This document shows, piece after piece, positions 53,290-60,278 of a stretch of 60,278 nt of DNA. The stretch comes from Lachnospiraceae bacterium (lineage in GTDB: Bacteria; Bacillota; Clostridia; Lachnospirales; Lachnospiraceae), in NCBI GenBank assembly GCA_910575555.1, contig CAJTFX010000030.1, forward strand, positions 1-60,278. Reading direction: 5' to 3'. The notes below the pieces were generated by a model. The model did not search any database and was not told the DNA's origin. It saw only the letters and a list, made by a program, of their open reading frames with translations. Position numbers and translations under genes: made by a program. Each line of letters opens with the position of its first letter. Within the stretch, counting starts at the first letter, position 1.

Positions 53290-53927
53290 AGCGCATCCCA
53301 TCCCATAAAAAATACCATTCCTAACGCCTCTAAAAAACCGATAATAATAATCCCTGTTTTCCCAAGCGCACCTGGCTTTTTGATTTCAACAGGCACAAGA
53401 AACCCCACCCCTGCGAAACCCAAAAGTATCGGAAAGCACATAACACTTTTACATACCCTGCAATCGTATAATAAATAAGCGATGGGCAATAACACTGCAA
53501 TAGATGTTACCGGAATACCCAAATAACTTTCCCGTTTTCCTGTATTCAGCTTCTGCCGCTCCTCCTCCAGAACATTAAAATATGCCAGACGTATTAACGC
53601 ACACAAAACATACACAGAAGCGATCAACCCTATCAATGCATTTTTATTAGAAATTATATACACGAATATCCCTGGAAAAACTCCGAAGCTTATCAGATCA
53701 CTTAGGGAATCTATTTGTATTCCGAATCTTTTTTCCCTGCCGTTCCTTGTTTTTGTAGCTGCCACTGCCCCATCAAACATATCGCAAATGCCTGCCAGCA
53801 TCAGACAAAATACTGACTCCCAATAACTTTGGCTCAATGCCAGCAGTATCCCGTAAAATGCAAACAACATTCCGCAATAAGTAAGAATTACTGTATAATC
53901 ATAATATCCAAGTAATTTACTCTTCAT
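53286..53927 (-). CDS. pssA: CDP-diacylglycerol-serine O-phosphatidyltransferase
   Basis: 213 residues; AAAGGAG upstream. CDP-alcohol motif: DMFDGAVAATKTRNG..FGIQIDSLSD. Six to seven membrane segments. Coupled to psd. Confidence 0.85.
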   Translation of the reverse strand: MKSKLLGYYDYTVILTYCGMLFAFYGILLALSQSYWESVFCLMLAGICDMFDGAVAATKTRNGREKRFGIQIDSLSDLISFGVFPGIFVYIISNKNALIGLIASVYVLCALIRLAYFNVLEEERQKLNTGKRESYLGIPVTSIAVLLPIAYLLYDCRVCKSVMCFPILLGFAGVGFLVPVEIKKPGALGKTGIIIIGFLEALGMVFFMGWDAL

Positions 53928-53942
53928 CCCATCTCTCCTTTG

Positions 53943-54527
53943 CTATATCAACCCAAATGCAACACTGTACGCCAGAATGCACCATGGTTTTCCCAAAATA
54001 ATAATCCATATAAATTTTTTACTGTTCATTTTTATCAATCCAGAAAAATAACATAAAAAATCGTCTGGAAATAACGGAAGCAGAGTTGCGATAAAAAGAA
54101 AACGTTCATATGATCTGCTTTTTTCCACTCGTCTGCTCCATTTTTCATATTGCTTTTCCGGAAACATAGCAAGCACAATATTCATGCCATATTTTCGTGC
54201 CAAAAAATAAGCAATAACAGATCCAAGGCTGATACCTATATAATTGCACCAAAATCCTGTCACGCTTCCAAATGCAACGGCTCCTGCCGCACAGCCCAGA
54301 TACCCAGGCAATACCGGTACTACTACCTGAAATGCCTGAAAAAACGTAAGTATCAGCGGGGCAGCTATGCCAAAATCTTTCATATAATTCTGTAAAGATT
54401 CCACTGAATCTATTTTCTGATTAAAAAACTGTTTTGTAATTATAAGAAGTATAATAATAAATCCTGCCAAAACCCATATTTTTATCCTTTTATTCATGTT
54501 GTATTCCATTTCCCACTGTGCTGACAT
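53943..54527 (-). CDS. TVP38/TMEM64-family membrane protein
   Basis: 194 residues; start may be ATG 54527 or 54497. FFQAFQVVVPVLPGYLGCAA and LFIATLLPLFPDDFLCYFSG are the family motifs. Probable lipid scramblase/transport; operon with pssA-psd. Confidence 0.75.
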   Translation of the reverse strand: MSAQWEMEYNMNKRIKIWVLAGFIIILLIITKQFFNQKIDSVESLQNYMKDFGIAAPLILTFFQAFQVVVPVLPGYLGCAAGAVAFGSVTGFWCNYIGISLGSVIAYFLARKYGMNIVLAMFPEKQYEKWSRRVEKSRSYERFLFIATLLPLFPDDFLCYFSGLIKMNSKKFIWIIILGKPWCILAYSVAFGLI

Positions 54528-54633
54528 CAGCCTTTAATGCAATGTCTCCTCCTTTCCGCCTTTTTTAGTTTTAATAATAAAACATGTTTCTTAAACAGTT
54601 TTTAACTCATTTCTTAAACTTTCTTAACAGAAA

Positions 54634-54668
54634 AAAGATGGGAATCTTTTTTAACGAATCCCATCTTT
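54634..54668 (-). terminator. Terminator of the two-component operon
   Basis: AAAGATGGGA (54634-54643) with TCCCATCTTT (54659-54668), then a T-run on the minus strand. Confidence 0.75.
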
Positions 54669-54683
54669 CCTTAATTCTTTTTT

Positions 54684-56000
54684 CTAACCTTTTTTATACT
54701 GAAACCTTAGACATATCCGAAATCTTTCCCGGGTTTGCATTACCTCACACCTTCCATCCATTTCCATCATCATCATTTTCACATTATGTATTCCGATACT
54801 GTAGCTTTCTATATCTTCATGATTATTTATGCAGGCATTTTCGAAGGTAATACACATCTCATTCTCATAATACTCACTCCATATTAATACAAGCGCTTGC
54901 GTATCTGCATATTTCAAAATATTGGAAGATATATTATCCAATATTCTTATCAGATACTCTTCATATATTAATATATTCCCTTTTTCCCACTGCATATCTG
55001 CTTTTACTTTCAATCCCTGTTCTTCTAAATAATGGCACATGTCCGACAGTTCATCATACAATCCTTTATGGGAAGATATATACTCTGCCTGCACATGCCT
55101 TTCTTCTACATGATATGCTGAGTATTCCAGCAGCCTGTCTGATAAATTTTTCATAAATTGTATTTTCTTTATAATCTTATCTAAATATTTTTGCTTCTCT
55201 TCCTCATCTGTACACTTCTTATTTTGTAAAATTTCTGCATATAATAATACGGAAGTAAGCGGTGTGCGAAGATCGTGCGAAATCTCTGTTACCATCTCCT
55301 GATTAGTTTTAGTCAGGCACTCTATTTCTCTAATCTGATTTTTAAAAGAAATCCTCATGGCATTTAATCCTTTTGCCAGATTTGTAATTTCATCATTTCC
55401 CTGTGTGTAAACCTCATACTCCAGATTTCCGCCTTCAAGAATTTCAATATCCCTGCTCAACTGATTAATATAGCGTATCTTCCTACGGATTCCAAACATC
55501 GTAAACACTAAAAACATCAAGCATGACGCTATAATATCCGCCACCAGTGCAATTGTATATGCATTGTAAGAATACATCCCCATAATAAATACCTGTACTG
55601 TTCCATCACTCAATTCAATGTCATAATAACTGTCTGACGGATAAGGCGAAAAATCATACGCCTCAGACTGTATCTCATCCATGCTAAAGTCTGAACAATA
55701 AACCCATTTGTCATCTTTCCTTATCTGTAAATAAATCATCCTGTTATGGATTATCCATTCATCAAGTCTTTGCAGCTCTTCTAATGAAATCCCCTGTTTT
55801 GTTACATATTTTTGTAACTTTGATATATATTTTTCATTATAATTCTGAACTATATTTCGATTTACGTAATATCTGTCAATCTGCTGTTCTATCACAAATC
55901 TGCTGACTACAAAAAACAAGACACTAAGTATGCCGGCAAGGAACAGCAATAAAAACCATTCCAGATAAAGGGATATGCTTCTTTCACTTTTCGCCTTCAA
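54684..56000 (-). CDS. Sensor histidine kinase
   Basis: 438 residues. TTG 56000 overlaps the regulator stop by 17 nt. Two membrane segments (about 10-32 and 148-170), HAMP-like linker, phosphorylated H in EISHDLRTPLTSV, N box NISSNILKYA. The G boxes are degenerate (SIGIHNVKMM). Confidence 0.8.
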   Translation of the reverse strand: MKAKSERSISLYLEWFLLLFLAGILSVLFFVVSRFVIEQQIDRYYVNRNIVQNYNEKYISKLQKYVTKQGISLEELQRLDEWIIHNRMIYLQIRKDDKWVYCSDFSMDEIQSEAYDFSPYPSDSYYDIELSDGTVQVFIMGMYSYNAYTIALVADIIASCLMFLVFTMFGIRRKIRYINQLSRDIEILEGGNLEYEVYTQGNDEITNLAKGLNAMRISFKNQIREIECLTKTNQEMVTEISHDLRTPLTSVLLYAEILQNKKCTDEEEKQKYLDKIIKKIQFMKNLSDRLLEYSAYHVEERHVQAEYISSHKGLYDELSDMCHYLEEQGLKVKADMQWEKGNILIYEEYLIRILDNISSNILKYADTQALVLIWSEYYENEMCITFENACINNHEDIESYSIGIHNVKMMMMEMDGRCEVMQTRERFRICLRFQYKKG

Positions 56001-56700
56001 AACGATACCCCTTTCCCCATACTGTTTTTATATAAATAGGCTCCTGGTCATTCGGTTCTATTTTTACCCGCAGCTTGCGGATATGCACCATCACTGTTCC
56101 ATTATAATTATAAAAATATGGTTCATTCCAAATAGACTCATACAGATTCTGGGCAGAGAAAATCTTCCCCTTATGCCGCATCATCAACAATAGCATGTGA
56201 TATTCAATGTCCGACAATTCTACCGACTTCCCATTCACAATAACTTCATTAAAACGCGTATGAATCTCAATCCCCCTGCTTCTGATATACTCTGCTTCCT
56301 CATCAGCCTTTTGTTTATCCGGTAATCCTCTGTAATTCATATACCTCCTGATTTGTGCCTTGACCCTGCCAAGAAGCTCTGCATAGGAAAAGGGCTTTGT
56401 CAAATAATCATCCCCACCCGCCATAAGTCCCAGCAGCTTATCGGATTCCTGCGCTTTTGCAGTCAGAAACAGTATTGGAACATAGGATTTTTTTCTGATT
56501 TCTTCGCATACCCGAAGCCCAGACATTCCTGGCATCATAATGTCTAAAATGACCAGACTGGTAATCTCCGATAAATCCTGAAGCCCAGCCTCGCCGTTTT
56601 CCGCCTCCTTGACAAAATAACCTTCACTTTCAAGCAGAATGCGGACTCCCTCACGAATATCAGCGTCATCTTCAATCACAAGTACCTCTGCCTTCTCCAT
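55984..56700 (-). CDS. OmpR-family response regulator
   Basis: 238 residues. Receiver: VIEDDADIREGV, phospho-D in LVILDIMMPGM, LTAKAQ, K in LTKPFSYAEL. Winged helix: VELSDIEYHMLLLMMRHKGK, KTVWGKGYRFEG. Works with the kinase downstream. Confidence 0.9.
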   Translation of the reverse strand: MEKAEVLVIEDDADIREGVRILLESEGYFVKEAENGEAGLQDLSEITSLVILDIMMPGMSGLRVCEEIRKKSYVPILFLTAKAQESDKLLGLMAGGDDYLTKPFSYAELLGRVKAQIRRYMNYRGLPDKQKADEEAEYIRSRGIEIHTRFNEVIVNGKSVELSDIEYHMLLLMMRHKGKIFSAQNLYESIWNEPYFYNYNGTVMVHIRKLRVKIEPNDQEPIYIKTVWGKGYRFEGEK

Positions 56701-56732
56701 CCCATACCTCCAATTTTCATGATTTTTATTGT

Positions 56733-57272
56733 TTATTTCATTACTTTTTCAAAATAAAATGATTCATCACACCCATAGGGCAAGCCATTCTCTATCTCTT
56801 TCAAGAACTCATGCGGCTCCGGATAATATTCATTCCAAAATTTTACTATCTTAAAGCCACATTTGTTCACATAAAAATGAATATTGCGTTTTTCAAAGTA
56901 TGGCGTTACCGTTTCCCATACCTCTGTATCCGGATATTTTTCTTCTATAGCCTTCCATGCCGCCTGTCCAAACCCCTCATTATGATATTTCGGAGAAATA
57001 AAAAAGAAATCCAGAGAATTACGCTGCGTTGCAGGATGAATACCCAGCACAGCTCCGCCAACTTTTTCATTGCATTGCAAAATATGATAGACCATTGTAT
57101 CAGATCCGTAAAACGCTTCCTCTAACTCTCGGTCATCCGGAATCGGCTCATCCTGCTTTCCAACATTTTCCTCTACAGCAATACGGAAAGCTTCCTGTAT
57201 CCTCTTCTTAAAATCCTGTAATTCCTCCTCTCTGACAGGTTTTAAAGTAATCATAAAATTTGTATTTCCCAT
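56733..57272 (-). CDS. GNAT acetyltransferase
   Basis: 179 residues, GGAG upstream. Motif A: GFGQAAWKAIEEKYPDTEVW; then [10 protein letters not shown]. Its decayed duplicate is at 50.87 kb. Substrate unknown. Confidence 0.8.
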   Translation of the reverse strand: MGNTNFMITLKPVREEELQDFKKRIQEAFRIAVEENVGKQDEPIPDDRELEEAFYGSDTMVYHILQCNEKVGGAVLGIHPATQRNSLDFFFISPKYHNEGFGQAAWKAIEEKYPDTEVWETVTPYFEKRNIHFYVNKCGFKIVKFWNEYYPEPHEFLKEIENGLPYGCDESFYFEKVMK

Positions 57273-57424
57273 ATATAATCAACTCCATTTCTTTCATCTT
57301 AATAACATTAAAATTATAATCCCATGGAATCATACTCATTTTACCATCTTTTTTATAATAACAATAGTAATGTTCCTCTATAAACTAAAATCTTTTTACA
57401 ATTTAGTGGACTGCACACACTGTA

Positions 57425-57805
57425 CAGTCCAGCCATATTAATTCATTCCTTTCTTTTTAGACGAACTGCCCTCCTTTCTTTTATTCGTTTGAGTGTTTTT
57501 TATATATTTTTTGTTAGTATTTTTCTCCTTTTGCGCTCCTCCTTTGATTCAGGGCTGTGCTGCATCTGCTTTCTTATCTTGTGTCCCTGTATTGATTTTG
57601 AACTGTACGGCATCTGTTTTACTTATACTGCCCTGCTCCTTTTTTACTTCTCTCTATTCGATTTTTACTCTTGTCTGTGCGAAATCCTTTTTCTTATCGC
57701 GCTCCCGCAAGCCGTCATCCCAACTGCCAACGCTCCTGCCAAACATAATACCAGTCCTTTTTCCATAAATTCTTTTTTCATTTTTTTCCTATCGCTCATT
57801 CTGTG
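57425..57805 (-). pseudogene. Decayed copy of the lipoprotein gene
   Basis: Matches 51193-51594: GLVLCLAGALAVGMTACGS then frame breaks. Flanked like the intact copy. Counterpart of the decayed GNAT. Confidence 0.65.
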
Positions 57806-58661
57806 TTCTCCTTCCATATATATTTCATGTATCTTTATTATTAAAATACTTTTTTGTTTTAACCTCCTTCATCGCATATTTCAAAGCCACTCTCTTTGAT
57901 GTTTCTATTATTCCATCAAAATCTAACCAATTCCTAAAAAAAATCTTAACGATTCTAAAACTTAATTTTCCAGTCATTATTTTATCGCATTAATATTCTT
58001 CATTTATAGTTTCTCTTTTAACTTACCGTCTGTATCCTTCCTTTTCTACCAATGCCCATAGATTTTGCATATATAATACTTGTTTTTCCAATCTCACGCT
58101 GCAAGATTATAATCACTGGATTTGAGACGCGCAAGGAATAAGACGCCTTTCTCCATCATCCGGATAAAAGCTGGGGTAGACGGGCATCCCCTGTCCCTTT
58201 CCTGCCGGATGTCCCGGATTCTTCCGGGGTTTCCTTTGCAGCAGATATATTGAGCCCTGAGCCGTCCGAGGCAAGAACAAGTAGGACATAACATTTTCGT
58301 ATGAAAGAGTAAATATCAACTGTGTAAGAGTAAATTCCACCGCATAAGCAGGCGGCGAAATTTAAAATTTCATTTTAGGTTTTTGCTTTTTCATACACGG
58401 AATCTTGTAGATATACTATAAATATGCTAAACTGAACACAACAACAAACGGGAAGTTGTACTGGGAGAAATAAAATTTTTAGCCAATAGATAATAATGGG
58501 TAAAAAGGAAGAATAAATAACATACATGCCTGTGCAAGGGGGATTATAGAAGGGGAAGTTATTTTTGCATAAATCCAATGCAGCGTTTAACATTTCAACG
58601 GAGCGTTTCTTGAATATGGTGTTTCTTGTGATATTATGAAATCGGAAAGAAGGTGAAAATA
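57806..58661. other. Non-coding, right copy of the duplication and spacer
   Basis: About 57.8-58.1 kb matches 51.6-51.9 kb. From 58.1-58.6 kb no supported gene. Confidence 0.4.
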
Positions 58662-59039
58662 TTGAACGCTCAAAAAACAGGCAGTCTGATTGCTGCTATT
58701 AGGAAAGAACAAAATCGCACGCAGCAGGATTTAGCGAATGAATTGGGAGTATCAAGTGCAGCTGTTTCAAAATGGGAACGAGGTATCGGATTTCCAGATG
58801 TATCTCTTATTGAACCATTAGCTGCATCCCTGGGGATTACCATAGCAGAATTATTCAAGGGCGAAAGAACAGAAAACAACGTTGATAACGAATATGAAAG
58901 TCTGTTGTCAGATGTTGTAAAAGTATCAGCGAATGAAATAACCAGGAAGAAAAAAATAACGAATTGGATGATTGCTATTACTGTTGCTGTTCTTTATTTG
59001 ATGATTTCTGTAATATCACACAAGTGGGAAATAACCTGA
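58662..59039 (+). CDS. XRE regulator with C-terminal membrane segment
   Basis: 125 residues; TTG 58662 after AAGGTG, or GTG 58653. HTH: RTQQDLANELGVSSAAVSKW; membrane helix near the end (NWMIAITVAVLYLMISVI). Confidence 0.75.
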   Translation: MNAQKTGSLIAAIRKEQNRTQQDLANELGVSSAAVSKWERGIGFPDVSLIEPLAASLGITIAELFKGERTENNVDNEYESLLSDVVKVSANEITRKKKITNWMIAITVAVLYLMISVISHKWEIT

Positions 59040-59135
59040 GTGATCTGGATTGTATATTGTTTTTATCGGATTTTTACTGAATATATCTATAAAAAATATT
59101 AGCAATCTACAGAAATGTAAGAAACGGAGGAAAAA

Positions 59136-59864
59136 ATGGTCGATTATTCACAATTTGAGGCAAGTGTAAAATCCGGCATCCATGCAGATGTGAGCCGGAT
59201 ACGGCAGAAGGATGAAATAATAAAAGCCGTCGTTAAAAAGCGGAGAAGCTCCGCGATAACCTGCGTATGCCTCCTGTGCATGGCAGGAATTTCTTTGTTT
59301 AAAAGCTGGATTCCCGCCGTTATCTGTCTTCTTCTTGCATTGTTTTTCCTATGGCGGGCTGTCGGAAAATTTTCTGACGAATATTTACGGGAAATGTACC
59401 AGGAGGGGCTTTTGGTTCCCGGCATGATCGTGAAAACAGAACCCCTTACTATCATGGCAATCGCAAACATGACCGCGCGGGATGGTGCGGCAACCGTAAA
59501 TGGGTGCTACTGTCTGGAGGTGAAGGAGCTTGACGGGGCGCAAAAAATTCTATTTGAAAAAATCCCCTGCTCCTGTTTTTTCTGCTATGAGGGCGGCGAT
59601 TACCATTCTTCCTTCCAGCCCCATCCTCTCTATTGGGGAACGGCAGATCAGCAGTCTATTCAAGAGGCGCTAAGACAGGTGGAGGAGGACAACAAAGAAA
59701 ATGCCAGAGATGAATGGGAGGTGCTCAAGGAGGTTGCGCAGCAGTTCCCTGATTTGGGAAACGGAAACTTGATTTTATTAGATGAAAATTATGTTCCCTT
59801 CGGGAAAAAGAACTACATGGACAGCAACTATAAGCCCCTCAACGAGGAAGCTGACCCCAAGTAA
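59136..59864 (+). CDS. Two-helix membrane protein, DUF3239-like
   Basis: 242 residues, GGAGG upstream. Two membrane segments (about 40-58 and 60-75), then GLLVPGMIVKTEPLTIMAIA and PCSCFFCYEGGDYHSSFQPH. Fits DUF3239-like proteins; function unknown. Confidence 0.55.
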   Translation: MVDYSQFEASVKSGIHADVSRIRQKDEIIKAVVKKRRSSAITCVCLLCMAGISLFKSWIPAVICLLLALFFLWRAVGKFSDEYLREMYQEGLLVPGMIVKTEPLTIMAIANMTARDGAATVNGCYCLEVKELDGAQKILFEKIPCSCFFCYEGGDYHSSFQPHPLYWGTADQQSIQEALRQVEEDNKENARDEWEVLKEVAQQFPDLGNGNLILLDENYVPFGKKNYMDSNYKPLNEEADPK

Positions 59865-59981
59865 TATGTTCCATTTAAGGGGCTATCGGGAAATAGACAG
59901 CCCCCTGAAACTTTTCCATAAAAAGAGAAAAAGACGGCTAACGACAACCATCTCTACTCCGTTACATGTTATAATGTAACT

Positions 59982-60127
59982 ATGCAAAACAAGATTATTA
60001 TAACGAATTTTTTGATATAGGGCAACAGAAAATGAACTTTAGTTTCTTCGAATTGTGTTTACCTGACGACGATCCAGTCTATACCCTGAAAAAAGTAATG
60101 GAGTGTAGTGGTCAAGCTTTTTTGTAA
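59982..60127 (+). pseudogene. Truncated IS1182-type transposase
   Basis: MQNKIIITN..(frameshift in a T6 run)..FDIGQQKMNFSFFELCLPDD, then YTLKKVMEC and loss of similarity. Typical N-terminus of IS1182 transposases, frameshifted and cut after about 40 codons. Confidence 0.65.
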
Positions 60128-60147
60128 CATTTGTGGCTAAAAATTTA

Positions 60148-60269
60148 TTGGATTGTTGCCTGGGGTCTATCGGAGCTGTCAGGTTTTGCCAATAGTGCTA
60201 CGCACCGCTTCGCAGCCATGCCATTGACAAAACCTGACATTCCCGATTGTGGGTAATCAGGCAATCCAA
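60148..60269. mobile_element. Palindromic element inside the transposase remnant
   Basis: Arms TTGGATTG..GCCTG and CAGGC..CAATCCAA, with GTCAGGTTTTG..CAAAACCTGAC inside. Non-coding, about 120 bp, MITE-like. Confidence 0.55.
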
Positions 60270-60278
60270 TCAGGAAGC

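Noticed and set aside
58094-58340. Overlapping 66-75 aa minus-strand frames
   Set aside because: No ribosome sites, unlikely composition; the region is next to a decayed duplicate.

Overview
The window reads as a low-GC Firmicute, most likely Lachnospiraceae/Clostridia. The grounds are AT-rich DNA, AAGGAGG-type ribosome sites, TTG/GTG starts, a CD1871A-type CXXC protein, a BlaI/BlaR-like pair, an IS1182-type transposase remnant and the tRNA block style. All identifications are by eye; no database search was run.

About 1-45.9 kb is an accessory element (large prophage, phage-plasmid or similar) whose left end is outside the window. No integrase, relaxase or terminase is seen. Nearly everything is on the minus strand. 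From left to right: two paralogous mini-HTH genes around a structured non-coding stretch (0.5-1.2 kb); a 1071-residue single-chain RNA polymerase with the two-barrel catalytic motif DFDGD and an RDR/YonO-like second motif (1.4-4.6 kb); an SF2 helicase with SANT-like and AP2-like tails; small DNA-binding genes with clear operators (7.5-8.7 kb); ClpX next to a J-domain protein (9.7-11.8 kb); a small gene between inverted repeats (12.2-12.7 kb); a second helicase with a train of small genes including a cold-shock protein (12.9-17.2 kb); a free-standing sRNA candidate (17.7 kb); a PIN/Phd pair; a TIR protein, a nucleoside-deoxyribosyltransferase-like protein and a membrane protein (19.3-22.5 kb); a second PIN pair; a more GC-rich operon with HNH, DUF262 and sigma-70-like genes (24-29.8 kb); a plus-strand block with XRE and RHH regulators and a second J-domain gene (30-33.2 kb); a palindromic MITE and diverged 220-bp tandem repeats (33.5-34.7 kb); a NACHT-pentapeptide protein and a possible PBECR-like nuclease; a NUMOD4/HNH gene; a winged-helix replication-initiator-like gene; and finally HU and a phage gp10-like gene.

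Two stretches, 39.58-41.56 and 43.1-44.0 kb, hold dozens of short hairpins with different stems but similar size, interleaved with broken minus-strand reading frames. They are the most unusual structural signal here. With the single-chain RNA polymerase they are the best candidates for an undescribed system.

From 45.95 kb the sequence looks chromosomal: seven tRNA genes (Gly, Leu, Val, Asp, Met, Thr, Glu) with a promoter, a 4Fe-4S membrane protein with a CXXC partner, BlaR1/BlaI-like regulators, a phosphatidylserine synthase/decarboxylase pair with a TVP38 protein, a two-component system, a GNAT gene and two plus-strand genes. A segment of about 1.1 kb is duplicated at 50.87-52.0 and 56.8-58.1 kb, and a different gene has decayed in each copy. 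The window ends in an IS1182 remnant cut by a palindromic element. The 3' end of tRNA-Gly faces the accessory DNA, so it is a plausible integration site.
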